NCBI GenBank assembly: GCA_049116315.1 | Contig: JAGDZD010000005.1 | Location: forward strand, 124,001 to 188,000 | Source: Thalassobius sp049116315 | Lineage (GTDB): Bacteria; Pseudomonadota; Alphaproteobacteria; Rhodobacterales; Rhodobacteraceae | Length of the DNA stretch: 64,000 bases | Reading direction: 5' to 3' | Shown: positions 1-7,726 of the stretch, piece after piece | How positions within the stretch are numbered: position 1 is the first letter of the stretch | Layout of the letters: each line of letters starts with the position of its first letter | Made by a program: the position numbers and the translations under genes | The notes under the pieces: generated by a model | Databases searched by the model: none | What the model was told of the DNA's origin: nothing | Seen by the model: only the letters and a program-made list of their open reading frames with translations

Positions 1-87
1 ATCGGGCGGATGATCTTGATGGGCTGTGCGTTTTGGATGTTCACCGGCGTTATGATCATGAAGAAAATGATCAATTTCGATGTGTAG
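1..87 (+). CDS. tadB: TadB pilus assembly inner-membrane protein, C-terminal end (partial)
   Basis: Only the last 28 codons are inside the window; the gene begins to the left. The frame is open from base 1 to a TAG at 85-87 and encodes a hydrophobic helix (ILMGCAFWMFTGVMIM) followed by a short basic tail, KKMINFDV. This is the usual end of TadB, the GspF-like platform protein of the Tad/Flp pilus secretion system. The call rests mainly on position: it ends 12 bases before tadC, and tadB-tadC adjacency is the rule in tad loci. A GGGAGG ribosome binding site for tadC lies directly after the stop. Confidence 0.6.
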   Translation: MGRMILMGCAFWMFTGVMIMKKMINFDV

Positions 88-99
88 GGAGGAACGATA

Positions 100-1059
100 A
101 TGCTACAGGTTCTCTCTCCGACGGTTTTGGCAGTGATTATGGTCGCCGCAGCCGGTTTCCTATTGGTTTTGGGCATGGCTTTGCCAAAGCTCCAAAAAGA
201 GACGCTCCAGAAGCGATTGGCCAAAGTGGCGATTGAGCATGGTGGCACCAAGGCCATGACCTTTGACAAGCCGCTGCTTCAGCGCATGGCCGCCTCTGGT
301 GGCAATCAAAACAGCTTTAAGCAAAAATACCTCATCGCCCCTCTGGCGCGGATGACAAAGGGCAACAGCGGCAAATTGCAGCTGCGGCTGAAAATGGCGG
401 GCTTTCGCGGCAACAGCGCCATGACAACCTATTTGATGGCACGCCTGTTTCTGCCAGCGGTTCTTGCTGGTTTGTTCCTGTTTTATGGCACAGCCGTTTT
501 GGGCAAAGAGATGTCGATCAAGAACGTGTTGATCATGCTCGGCGCGGGCGGTGCATTGGGATATTTCCTGCCCCCCATGTTGCTCAGCAACCGCATTCAA
601 AAACGTCAAAAGTCAATCCAAGGCGCTTGGCCTGATGCGCTGGATCTGCTGCTGATCTGTGTCGAAGCAGGCTATGGCATCGATGCCGCTCTGATGCGCC
701 TCGCCGATGAAATGGGCGCGCGTTCCCCGGAGCTGGCCGAAGAAATCTCTCTGACCGCGTTGGAGCTATCCTATTTGCAGGATCGCGCCAAAGCGTTGGA
801 CAATCTGGTGGATCGCACCGGATTGGAACAAGTGCGCCACGTGGTTGGCTCGCTCAAACAAACCGAACGCTACGGGACCGATCTGGGCCGTGCGTTGCGG
901 GTACATGCCCAAGAAAGCCGCGATCTGCGACTGGAAAAGGCCAAACAGAAGGCAGCGGCCCTGCCTCCCAAACTGACAGCCCCGATGATCTTGTTTTTCT
1001 TACCCATCCTGTTCGTGATTTTGATCTCGCCCGCTGTCATCCAGATCGTTCAAGGATGA
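100..1059 (+). CDS. tadC: TadC, Tad/Flp pilus inner-membrane platform protein
   Basis: A 319-residue membrane protein of the type II secretion F (GspF/TadC) family. It pairs with TadB to form the inner-membrane platform that the TadA ATPase drives to polymerise Flp pilin. Hydrophobic segments are seen at about residues 5-27 and 105-130, at about 140-165, and at the C-terminus (about 290-315, MILFFLPILFVILISPAVI). Between them lies the conserved cytoplasmic T2SSF segment with CVEAGYGIDAAL, LTALELSYLQDR and ERYGTDLGRALR, typical of TadC. A strong ribosome binding site (GGGAGG) is 7 bases before the ATG. It follows tadB closely and is followed after 16 bases by the TadG-like gene, so the three are probably co-transcribed. 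Family and length fit well. Confidence 0.92.
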   Translation: MLQVLSPTVLAVIMVAAAGFLLVLGMALPKLQKETLQKRLAKVAIEHGGTKAMTFDKPLLQRMAASGGNQNSFKQKYLIAPLARMTKGNSGKLQLRLKMAGFRGNSAMTTYLMARLFLPAVLAGLFLFYGTAVLGKEMSIKNVLIMLGAGGALGYFLPPMLLSNRIQKRQKSIQGAWPDALDLLLICVEAGYGIDAALMRLADEMGARSPELAEEISLTALELSYLQDRAKALDNLVDRTGLEQVRHVVGSLKQTERYGTDLGRALRVHAQESRDLRLEKAKQKAAALPPKLTAPMILFFLPILFVILISPAVIQIVQG

Positions 1060-1075
1060 AAGAACAGGTGACCCG

Positions 1076-2398
1076 ATGAGCAAAATTAACTTTCTGAGCA
1101 AGGCTGTGAAAAACTATCTGGGCGATGACCAAGGTTCTGTTGTCGTTCTAACCGCGCTGATTGCCCCCGTCATGATCGGCGGTGTGGGCTTGGGCGTCGA
1201 AAGCGGCCATTGGTACCAAAAACAACGCCATCTCCAACACTTAGCGGACGTTGCATCGTTCAGCGGCGCGGCCAGATTGCGCTCGGGGGGGGACATTGCG
1301 TCGATCACCTCTTATGCTGAATCTGTGGCCCGTATGTCTGGCTATGACCCTGACCTTGGCAATGTTCAGGTCAACTCTCCGCCTTTGTCTGGGGCCTATG
1401 CTGGTGACGAGGCCAGCGTTGAGGTGATCATCACAGAAAATCGGCCCCGCTGGTTTTCGGCGATCTATTCGTCAGGGGATGTGGAAATTGTCGGCCGCGC
1501 GGTCAGCCGCATAGAAGGCGGGTCCACGGCCTGTTTGCTGGCGCTTTCCACCTGGGAATACCGCGCCTTAGAAGTGGGCGGTTCAACGGATGTAACCTTG
1601 AACGGTTGTGTCGCGGCGTCCAACTCTGCCGACGAATACTCCTTTAAGCTATACGGCGCAGCCAATATGTCGGTCGATTGCGTTTACACCGTGGGGGACG
1701 CCTATGCGACTGGCGGTCTAACCCTGACCGATTGTGACGGCATCAAAACCAATTCTTCCCCTGTGGCCGATCCTTATGCCGACGTGGCAGAGCCAACCGT
1801 CACCGGGAATTGCCAATCAACCCGGGTCGGAAGTAACAACAAAACAACGGTGGTCAGCCCAACCGACACCAACCCTAACGGCATGAAATCACGTCGTTAT
1901 TGTGGCGGCTTATCGTTGAAGGGCACCGTCTATTTTGAATCCGGCCTCTATATCGTGGACGGCGGTACGTTTTCGATCAACAGCCAGTCCAAGGTCTATA
2001 GCAAAGACGGCGGCGTCACATTCTATCTGTTGAACGGGGCCACGCTGAAATTCAACGGCGGCGCGGATGTCAATCTTTCGGCTCCAAACTCAGGCCCGAC
2101 CAGCGGGCTGTTGTTCTTTGGCTCGCGCAGCTCAGGTATTGGCGGTTCGGGCAGTTGTAACCGCAACTATGGCACCGAACACAAACTGAACGGCGGCGCT
2201 GATCTGGTCTTGGAAGGGGCGGTTTACCTGCCCTCAGGCGATCTGACGTTTAACGGCAATTCCGACACGGAATCAGGCTGCACACAGGTGATTGCAAACA
2301 CCATCACTTTGACCGGGAATTCAGACTTGGCAATCGAATGTGAATTGTCAGGAACCGAGGACATCGTGGCCGCCGAATTCGTTCAATTGAAAGAGTGA
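1076..2398 (+). CDS. TadG-like pilus protein with N-terminal TadE/G segment and beta-helix-like C-terminal half
   Basis: A 440-residue protein. Residues about 18-60 form the class III pseudopilin-like start: a charged DDQGS, a hydrophobic segment (VVVLTALIAPVMIGGVGLGVE), then the HWYQKQRHLQHLADVA pattern typical of TadG and its relatives. The rest is predicted to be outside the cytoplasm and is rich in short Gly/Asn/Ser/Thr runs such as LKFNGGADVNLS and LTFNGNSDTESG. That looks like a right-handed beta-helix of the kind seen in some alphaproteobacterial TadG-like proteins. At least six cysteines occur there. The role is probably in pilus assembly or at the cell surface; the exact function is unknown. 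It lies 16 bases after tadC and is the last gene before a strong terminator. The assignment as TadG-like is firm for the N-terminus and is inference for the C-terminal fold. Confidence 0.75.
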   Translation: MSKINFLSKAVKNYLGDDQGSVVVLTALIAPVMIGGVGLGVESGHWYQKQRHLQHLADVASFSGAARLRSGGDIASITSYAESVARMSGYDPDLGNVQVNSPPLSGAYAGDEASVEVIITENRPRWFSAIYSSGDVEIVGRAVSRIEGGSTACLLALSTWEYRALEVGGSTDVTLNGCVAASNSADEYSFKLYGAANMSVDCVYTVGDAYATGGLTLTDCDGIKTNSSPVADPYADVAEPTVTGNCQSTRVGSNNKTTVVSPTDTNPNGMKSRRYCGGLSLKGTVYFESGLYIVDGGTFSINSQSKVYSKDGGVTFYLLNGATLKFNGGADVNLSAPNSGPTSGLLFFGSRSSGIGGSGSCNRNYGTEHKLNGGADLVLEGAVYLPSGDLTFNGNSDTESGCTQVIANTITLTGNSDLAIECELSGTEDIVAAEFVQLKE

Positions 2399-2504
2399 TT
2401 CCTTCCTCCTAGTTCCTGAAAAAGGAATCACAGTACTTTAGTCCTGCTGCCTGGGACTAACCGACTGGGTCTCAACACCGCACTGGCGTTGAGACCCTTT
2501 TTTT
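2395..2504 (+). ncRNA. Triple stem-loop 3' UTR, candidate 3'-derived small RNA
   Basis: Three consecutive perfect stem-loops follow the TadG-like stop codon. Stem 1 pairs 2395-2404 with 2422-2431 (10 bp) and its 17-base loop starts with CCTCCT. Stem 2 pairs 2438-2444 with 2454-2460 (7 bp). Stem 3 pairs 2467-2476 with 2488-2497 (10 bp) and is followed by seven T. The layout resembles small RNAs released from 3' UTRs, and a CCTCC loop can pair with Shine-Dalgarno sequences, as in the CcsR RNAs of Rhodobacter. Only the structures are seen; release as a separate RNA is inference. Confidence 0.35.
2467..2504 (+). terminator. Rho-independent terminator after the tadB-tadC-tadG-like operon
   Basis: A perfect 10-bp stem (GGGTCTCAAC with GTTGAGACCC), an 11-base loop and a run of seven T. 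It separates the tadBC-tadG-like unit from the flp unit that follows. Confidence 0.88.
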
Positions 2505-2774
2505 ATGTCCGCAAACACCAGACAAGCCTCCGAAAACATTGAATTTTTACCCCAACGGATCGCGACAGTAATCCCAAAGGTTAGGGTCATAACATCTATC
2601 GCATGTAGACCCTCTCTTGCGGCCTCCAAATGTCCTAGGGCATCCGTCCGAATTTCGCGGTGCTGCCAAATAAGTCATTCTCAGGTCATAGGCGCTAACC
2701 CGACTGCAAACGGGTCGCCTCCCTAGAAGAAACTTCCTCGGTGCCCCCGCACTGAACAACCGAAAGGAATGACA
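2505..2774 (+). promoter_or_regulatory. Intergenic leader upstream of flp with one stem-loop
   Basis: No gene is seen here. The flp promoter must lie in this stretch because a strong terminator precedes it; no convincing -35/-10 pair was picked out. A stem-loop (2698-2702 with 2711-2715, extended by GGCG 2691-2694 pairing CGCC 2716-2719 across a 3-base bulge) sits about 55 bases before the flp start and may be part of the flp leader. An AAAGGA ribosome binding site is at 2763-2768. Confidence 0.4.
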
Positions 2775-2951
2775 ATGAAACTATTCATCTCGAAATTCGT
2801 AAAAGAGGAGTCAGGTGCGACAGCGATCGAATATGCGCTTATCGCCGGTCTTATCTCTGTTGTGGTGATCACAGCCCTGACCACACTCGGTGGCTCGTTG
2901 GACACTACCTTCTCGACCATCTCCGACACTTTAGCGCCTCCGGCGGCTTAA
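2775..2951 (+). CDS. flp: Flp type IVb major pilin
   Basis: A 58-residue prepilin, the subunit of the Tad/Flp pilus. It has a short charged leader (MKLFISKFVKEESG), the class III cleavage context G/ATAIEYALI with the conserved Glu-Tyr pair, and one hydrophobic helix (ALIAGLISVVVITAL) followed by a small Ser/Thr-rich tail. Length and motif are those of Flp pilins. An ATG also occurs at 2769, but it abuts the AAAGGA ribosome binding site; the ATG at 2775 has a normal 6-base spacing and is preferred. The prepilin peptidase that would cleave it is the next gene. Confidence 0.9.
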   Translation: MKLFISKFVKEESGATAIEYALIAGLISVVVITALTTLGGSLDTTFSTISDTLAPPAA

Positions 2952-3016
2952 TAGGCCTCTGAGCTATCTTCCTTTAGTCGGCCGCGTATTCCCTTTAGCA
3001 GAAAGACGAAACTGTC

Positions 3017-3523
3017 ATGAATATCAGCATCCTTGCAATGGTGTCCCTGACAGGATTTCTAACGCTTTCGCTCTACGCGGCCGCTCATGACTTTCGGAAG
3101 TTGTCGATACCAAACGCTGTTATTCTGACCCTGCTGGGTGGCTACTTGCTGCTGGCAGCAGGGTCAGGATGGAGCCAGGAGGAAATCACCAGCGCCATGC
3201 TCGCAGCCTCGATTGTGCTGTTTGCCGGATTTCTGGTGTATTCTCTGGGATGGTCGGGCGCAGGCGACGGTAAATTCGCCGCAGTTTGCACCCTTTGGAT
3301 TGGCGCCGCACACACATTGGATTTCTTATTCCTGACAACCCTGATTGGGGCCGGACTGGCCATAACCATTGTGGTCGTCAAACGTCTAAGACGCTCAAAG
3401 CACGCTACCACCGGCCCGGCGGCCACCCCAAGCCGTATCGCCGTGCCCTATGGACTTGCCATCAGCCTCGCTGCGTTTTGCATGCTACCGCAATCGCCCT
3501 GGCTGTCCGCAGTTCCCGCCTAA
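3017..3523 (+). CDS. cpaA: Prepilin peptidase of the Tad system (CpaA/TadV, A24A family)
   Basis: A 168-residue polytopic membrane protein, the small A24A aspartic peptidase that cuts Flp and TadE/F leaders. The two catalytic aspartates are visible: Asp25 in HDFRKLSIPN, and Asp84 in the signature GAGDGK. About five hydrophobic segments surround them. It lacks the N-terminal methyltransferase and cysteine domain of PilD, as expected for CpaA/TadV. It lies 65 bases after flp and 58 before cpaB, in the usual order. Confidence 0.93.
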   Translation: MNISILAMVSLTGFLTLSLYAAAHDFRKLSIPNAVILTLLGGYLLLAAGSGWSQEEITSAMLAASIVLFAGFLVYSLGWSGAGDGKFAAVCTLWIGAAHTLDFLFLTTLIGAGLAITIVVVKRLRRSKHATTGPAATPSRIAVPYGLAISLAAFCMLPQSPWLSAVPA

Positions 3524-3581
3524 ATGAACACCCCAAACGTTCACTCACCCGTGTCTTTCGTCACAAAACCAAGGAGTTACA

Positions 3582-4382
3582 ATGCTTAGATCACTTATCA
3601 TCATCGTAGCACTTGTCTGTGGCGGCTCTGCGGCGCTTCTCATGAGAATGGCTGATCCTTCGGGACAGGCGGTTCAGGTTGAGGCCGGCCCAGCAGTGAA
3701 AACAGTTCAGGTATTGGTCGCTTTGCGCCATGTCGAGCCGGGACTGGAATTGACAGCAGAAGATTTGGCTTGGGCTGATTGGCCCGAGACCGCGCTGCAA
3801 GACACCTTTATCCAAAGCGTCACAACCCCAGACGCCGCCGTGACCACAGTGGGCCATATCGCCCGTCAGGAACTGTGGCCAGGTCAACCCATTATGACGG
3901 AAAGCTTTGCCCAAAGCCGTGACGGCTATCTGGCATCGCTGCTCAGCCCCGGCATGCGTGCTGTTGCGATCCAAGTGTCGGCCGCAAAAACTGCAGGTGG
4001 CTTTGTTCTTCCCAACAACCGCGTGGATGTGTTGCTGACATCAGTCTGTGACTCAGGCCTGGCCTGTAAACACAGCATGCAATCAGAAACCATCCTTCAG
4101 AACGTCCGCGTTCTGGCCATCGACCAATCGGGGAGCAACCCCAACGGCGAAAACAACGTCTTGGTCGGTAAAACTGCAACTCTTGAACTTTCGCCCGAAG
4201 ATGCTGAGCAGATCGTCGCGGCGGAAGCAAGTGGAGCGCTGTCGCTGCTGCTGCGCTCTTCTGAAGACAATGAAATCAAGCAGCTCACCCGCCTCGAACC
4301 CGAGCAAATAGAGGTCGCACCAGAACCTCGGACCATCAAGGTCAATCGCGGCGGCATAAGCGAAATCGTCCAACTCAACTAA
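3582..4382 (+). CDS. cpaB: CpaB/RcpC Flp pilus assembly protein
   Basis: A 266-residue periplasmic protein with an N-terminal membrane anchor (SLIIIVALVCGGSAALL, residues 4-20). A SAF domain follows (about 42-110: VLVALRHVEPGLELTAEDL and GQPIMTESF), then the RcpC/CpaB C-terminal domain (SPGMRAVAIQVSA, LPNNRVDVLLT, ATLELSPEDAEQIVAAEASG). In other bacteria CpaB stabilises the outer-membrane secretin CpaC/RcpA. Two cysteines in SVCDSGLACKHS are close together and could form a disulfide. A clear AAGGAG ribosome binding site precedes the start. No secretin gene follows, which is unusual; the next gene is cpaE after 51 bases. Confidence 0.92.
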   Translation: MLRSLIIIVALVCGGSAALLMRMADPSGQAVQVEAGPAVKTVQVLVALRHVEPGLELTAEDLAWADWPETALQDTFIQSVTTPDAAVTTVGHIARQELWPGQPIMTESFAQSRDGYLASLLSPGMRAVAIQVSAAKTAGGFVLPNNRVDVLLTSVCDSGLACKHSMQSETILQNVRVLAIDQSGSNPNGENNVLVGKTATLELSPEDAEQIVAAEASGALSLLLRSSEDNEIKQLTRLEPEQIEVAPEPRTIKVNRGGISEIVQLN

Positions 4383-4433
4383 GGCACCCTCATACAGGCA
4401 ATTTTTGAGGCAACTCATACAGGTATAAGCGTC

Positions 4434-5702
4434 ATGAAGATCTTCACAAAATTTACGGCAGACCCCGCTGACCAAGACAATATCGGGGGCATGCGTCCTT
4501 CGATTGGTCGTCTGCCTGCGATGACTTGTGACGCATTCGCCACCACCGAGAGAACCAAAAACGCACTCCAAATGATGCAGTCTTCGCGGCACTTGTCGCG
4601 GGTACGCTGCCAACTCATGCACGGGGATCTCGACTCGGCGATCGGCGCCTATAGCGCCAGCGACAGCCCAGACTTACTCATCGTCGAGGTCGGGGACGAT
4701 GCAACGACAGTGTTCCGCCAGCTTGAAGCGCTGGCGGACCTCTGCCGGGTTGATACCGAATTGGTATTGATCGGCCCGTCCAACGACATCACATTGTATC
4801 GCGCCCTCACCCGCCAAGGTGTGGCCGACTATCTGCAGACACCTGTCACCGCACCTTTGGTGGTCACAGCCCTGTTTGAGTTGTTTCGCGATCCAGACAA
4901 GGTGAATTTGGGTAAAATCCACGCTGTGATCGGTGCCCGTGGTGGCGCAGGATCGTCCAGTGTGGCCCACAACGTGGCTTGGATGCTGGGTGAGCAGGCC
5001 CGCGCCCAATCCGTGCTTGTGGACGCCGATTTTCAGTTTGGCACAGCGGCGCTGTGTTTGAACCGATCACCGGAACAAGACATTGTTGGCGCCATTGCCA
5101 ACTCGGACAAATTGGACGACCAAAAGCTGGAACGCCTGCTGATCAATTATGATGATCAACTGCGCCTGCTGGCCGGCCCTTTGACCTTGCAAAAAGACAA
5201 TGACCTAGACCCCGAAGCCTTTGCCTATGCAATGGATTTGGTCCGGGTCCTGTCCCCAAATGTGGTGCTGGATCTTCCGTCGGCGCTGGGTCCTTTGACC
5301 CGCAAAGCGCTCTATCTGGCGGATGAGGTCGTGCTGGTCGCAACCCCGGATCTGGCCAGCCTGCGCAACACGCGCAGCATGCTCGAAATGATGAGCAGCA
5401 TTCGAATTGGCGAGCAGAAGCCGAAACTGGTTCTCAACCAGATCAACCAACCCAAAAGGCCGGAAATCAAACCGGTGGATTTTGTGAAAGCCTTGGGCCT
5501 CGAAGAGCCTGTGCTTTTACCCTTTGACGCAGCCAAATATGGCGCGGCAGACAACAATGGAACGCTGGTCGCACAACATCGTCAGAACCGCGTTCAGAGG
5601 CAAGCATACAGCAAACTGGCATCCGGTCTTAGCGGATTGTCACAGATCACCCCTCAGGGTGGTGGTCTGAAATTCTTAAAACGCAGCGGTGGCAAATCAT
5701 GA
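4434..5702 (+). CDS. cpaE: CpaE/TadZ pilus localisation ATPase-like protein
   Basis: A 422-residue protein of the MinD/ParA superfamily that places the Tad machine in the cell. Residues about 35-145 form an atypical receiver-like domain (SPDLLIVEVGD, VLIGPSNDITLYRALTRQGVADYL). The ATPase-like domain starts near residue 163 with a deviant P-loop, GARGGAGSSSVA. It continues with VLVDADFQFG, LDLPSALGPLTRKAL and EVVLVATPDLASL. The P-loop shows Ser-Ser-Ser after the glycines where MinD has Lys-Thr, so ATP hydrolysis may be weak, as suggested for TadZ proteins. The start is not certain: the ribosome binding site is poor, and a second ATG at 4491 is possible. Its stop overlaps the open frame of the next pseudopilin gene. 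Confidence 0.9.
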   Translation: MKIFTKFTADPADQDNIGGMRPSIGRLPAMTCDAFATTERTKNALQMMQSSRHLSRVRCQLMHGDLDSAIGAYSASDSPDLLIVEVGDDATTVFRQLEALADLCRVDTELVLIGPSNDITLYRALTRQGVADYLQTPVTAPLVVTALFELFRDPDKVNLGKIHAVIGARGGAGSSSVAHNVAWMLGEQARAQSVLVDADFQFGTAALCLNRSPEQDIVGAIANSDKLDDQKLERLLINYDDQLRLLAGPLTLQKDNDLDPEAFAYAMDLVRVLSPNVVLDLPSALGPLTRKALYLADEVVLVATPDLASLRNTRSMLEMMSSIRIGEQKPKLVLNQINQPKRPEIKPVDFVKALGLEEPVLLPFDAAKYGAADNNGTLVAQHRQNRVQRQAYSKLASGLSGLSQITPQGGGLKFLKRSGGKS

Positions 5703-5746
5703 TCGTCCTGTTGTTTATACCACAATTTCTCCGTTTCTTGGGGGGG

Positions 5747-6181
5747 ATGAAGTCTCTGGTGAGAGACTTCGTCCGGCAGACCGGTGCCAGCTCGGCGGTG
5801 GAGTTCGCCTTGCTGGCACCGGTTATCGTCCTCATGACCACGTCAACGTTTGACCTTGGGTCTTCGATTTCACAGCGCATGGCCTTGGATGGCGTTGTGC
5901 GCAACGGCGTGCAAACCGCGATGGAAGACGGATCAATCGAGCAAATCTTAAGCAGCATGCAGGCCGCCGCAGACACCAGTTTCGGCGACGATGAAACTGA
6001 ATTGTCCGCCGTCCAGATCTGTAGCTGTGGCACGGCCGAAGGGGCGCAGGTCTCGTGCGAAACCACCTGCGACGCAGGCGCACCCAATATGTACATCGCG
6101 CTCAGCGCCCAATTGGCCTCGGAAAGTATGATGATCCCATCGCTGACCCTGGCGCCAACCGTCTACGTTCAGACCAGGTGA
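5747..6181 (+). CDS. TadE-family pseudopilin (first of two)
   Basis: A 144-residue minor pilin. It has a short basic leader, the cleavage and helix context TGASSAVEFALLAPVIVLM with the conserved Glu, and a periplasmic tail with a cysteine cluster (ICSCGTAEGAQVSCETTCDA) that suggests disulfides. Such TadE/TadF proteins are cleaved by the prepilin peptidase and help pilus assembly. The frame is open from an ATG at 5699 overlapping cpaE (ATGA). The ATG at 5747 directly follows a G-rich ribosome binding site (seven G) and gives a normal leader, so it is preferred. The next TadE-like gene begins 4 bases after its stop. Confidence 0.82.
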   Translation: MKSLVRDFVRQTGASSAVEFALLAPVIVLMTTSTFDLGSSISQRMALDGVVRNGVQTAMEDGSIEQILSSMQAAADTSFGDDETELSAVQICSCGTAEGAQVSCETTCDAGAPNMYIALSAQLASESMMIPSLTLAPTVYVQTR

Positions 6182-6185
6182 CACC

Positions 6186-6587
6186 ATGAACATGCTCCGC
6201 TCCTTTATTACTCGCGAGGATGGCACCGTTGCCATCGAGTTCGGTATTGTTGGTTCGGTATTCACGCTCTGCGCTGTAGGGCTTTTTGACGTTGCAAACG
6301 GGTATTACATTCACAACCGACTGGACTATGCCGCAGATCGCATTGCGCGCATGGTGTTGATCGATCCCAACTTGGGCCTCGAAGCGATTGAGTTGCCGGA
6401 TGCGCTCGACGGATTGGACCCCGATTTCTTAGGGGTCGAAATGGTTGCCAGCCAAGTGGATGGCACCACGTTTCAAACCATCACACTCAGCTATCCCGCT
6501 TCGGTGTTTTCCTCACTGATGGGCAGCAGCGTGTTGAACTTATCCGCGGAACGGACGGTTTACGCCGCAGATCACAAAGACGAATAA
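6186..6587 (+). CDS. TadE/TadF-family pseudopilin (second of two)
   Basis: A 133-residue minor pilin with leader MNMLRSFITREDG, the helix TVAIEFGIVGSVFTLCAVGL with the conserved Glu, and the YIHNRLDYAADRIARMV segment typical of TadE-like proteins. Translational coupling with the preceding gene is likely (4 bases apart, ribosome binding site AGGTGAC inside the previous stop region). It is the last gene of the Tad locus seen here. A dedicated terminator was not identified in the 68 bases before the next gene. Confidence 0.82.
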   Translation: MNMLRSFITREDGTVAIEFGIVGSVFTLCAVGLFDVANGYYIHNRLDYAADRIARMVLIDPNLGLEAIELPDALDGLDPDFLGVEMVASQVDGTTFQTITLSYPASVFSSLMGSSVLNLSAERTVYAADHKDE

Positions 6588-6655
6588 GCTTTGGCCTTTT
6601 GGGTCTAGACGATCCGTGGCATTTCTAATGGTGTCCAACGTCCAGGAGACCTGCA

Positions 6656-7315
6656 ATGGCTCAAACGCCCCGCCTTCCCGACAGCCCCAATCCCGCCGAC
6701 ATATCCGATGATGGACGCCTGTTTGCCCCCTCAGCGCAGCGCAACATGGCCCATATCTCAGAAATTGTTGTCGCACAGGCCCCCACATCCGGTCAGGCTC
6801 TGGAAATTGCCTCTGGCACCGGTGAGCACCTGTGCCACTTTGCCAGTCAGTGCCCTTCTGTGCGCTGGACACCCAGCGACCCCGATCCGATCCGACGACG
6901 CTCGATCGCAGCCCATGCCACGCACCTAGGCCTGAGCAATGTCGCCCCCGCGCTGGCTCTGGACGCAGCGCAACCCGGCTGGTCAACGCACCACGGTGAA
7001 CAGGATCTGATTGTCTTGGTGAACTTGCTGCACCTCATTTCCACGCCACAGGCCAAAACCATCCTTGAGGAAATCGCCAAAGCCCTGACACCCTCGGGTG
7101 TCTTTGTGCTCTATGGTCCGTTCCTGCGCGACGGGCAAACCACCTCCGAAGGTGACGCCCGCTTTGACGCCATTCTACGGGCACAAGACCCCGCCACCGG
7201 CTATAAGGATATCACCGACGTACTGCGCTGGCTCACAGAGGCAGGGCTCAGCGTGCAGGATCCGATCAAGATGCCCGCCAACAACCTCTGCATCATCAGT
7301 CAAAACCAAATCTGA
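6656..7315 (+). CDS. DUF938 family SAM-dependent methyltransferase-like protein
   Basis: A 219-residue class I methyltransferase-like protein of the DUF938 family. The N-terminal signature RLFAPSAQRNMAHI is followed by motif I, ALEIASGTGEHLCHFA (about residues 45-60). The acidic end of strand 2 appears as WTPSDPDP, then QDLIVLVNLLHLIS, and GVFVLYGPFLRDGQ near residue 160. Substrate is unknown for the family. A good ribosome binding site (CAGGAGA) precedes the ATG. It follows the Tad locus and precedes an AhpD-like gene with its own operator, so it is probably a separate unit. Confidence 0.85.
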   Translation: MAQTPRLPDSPNPADISDDGRLFAPSAQRNMAHISEIVVAQAPTSGQALEIASGTGEHLCHFASQCPSVRWTPSDPDPIRRRSIAAHATHLGLSNVAPALALDAAQPGWSTHHGEQDLIVLVNLLHLISTPQAKTILEEIAKALTPSGVFVLYGPFLRDGQTTSEGDARFDAILRAQDPATGYKDITDVLRWLTEAGLSVQDPIKMPANNLCIISQNQI

Positions 7316-7351
7316 TCTTGGTCAAAGTCAGCCTCCTGCCAGTGTGGTCTT

Positions 7352-7377
7352 TAACATATGCGAATTCACATATGTTA
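7352..7377. promoter_or_regulatory. 26-bp near-perfect palindrome, likely operator of the AhpD-like gene
   Basis: TAACATATG (7352-7360) is mirrored by CATATGTTA (7369-7377). The central GAATTC is also symmetric, so the whole 26 bases form a palindrome with a single mismatched pair. It ends directly at the AGGAG ribosome binding site of the gene starting at 7388. The symmetry and position suggest a dimeric repressor site; the AT-rich ATATG...CATAT form is reminiscent of ArsR- or MarR-type sites. No matching regulator gene is adjacent. Confidence 0.6.
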
Positions 7378-7387
7378 GGAGATAGCC

Positions 7388-7723
7388 ATGAGCTGGACAT
7401 CAAAACTGGCGGACACAAAATCTCAGGTGGGCAAGCTGAACGCCGCCCTGCCTGAGACGACCAAAGCCTTTGCACAGCTGGGCGCGACGGTCAAAACCTC
7501 GGATCAGGTGCCGTTTAAAACCAAAGAGTTTGTCGCTCTTGGCATCGCCGTGGCCACAAAATGTGAGGCCTGCATTATGTTTCACATCGAAGCGCTTGTG
7601 CGCCTGCAAGCCAGTCGCGAAGAGATCGCCGAAGTTCTGGCGATGACCCTGCAAATGGGGGGTGGTCCATCGATGATGTATGCCGCCAAAGCGCTGAACT
7701 GTTTTGACGCGTTGTCAGGGTAA
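7388..7723 (+). CDS. Carboxymuconolactone decarboxylase/AhpD-like protein
   Basis: A 111-residue alpha-helical protein of the CMD/AhpD superfamily. It carries the redox motif Cys-Glu-Ala-Cys with a following His (KCEACIMFHIEALVRLQ, about residues 58-74), as in AhpD-like peroxidase partners, rather than the decarboxylase pattern. A probable role is reduction of peroxides or other thiol redox chemistry; the substrate is unknown. A perfect ribosome binding site (TAGGAG) overlaps the end of the 26-bp palindrome, which suggests tight repression. Confidence 0.85.
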   Translation: MSWTSKLADTKSQVGKLNAALPETTKAFAQLGATVKTSDQVPFKTKEFVALGIAVATKCEACIMFHIEALVRLQASREEIAEVLAMTLQMGGGPSMMYAAKALNCFDALSG

Positions 7724-7726
7724 AAA

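Noticed and set aside
1285..1292. G8 tract in the TadG-like gene as a phase-variation switch
   Set aside because: Runs of seven or eight identical bases also occur in housekeeping genes here (for example eight C at 24274-24281 in the dehydratase gene and seven G near 57950 in the ABC-F gene), so this run is not special.
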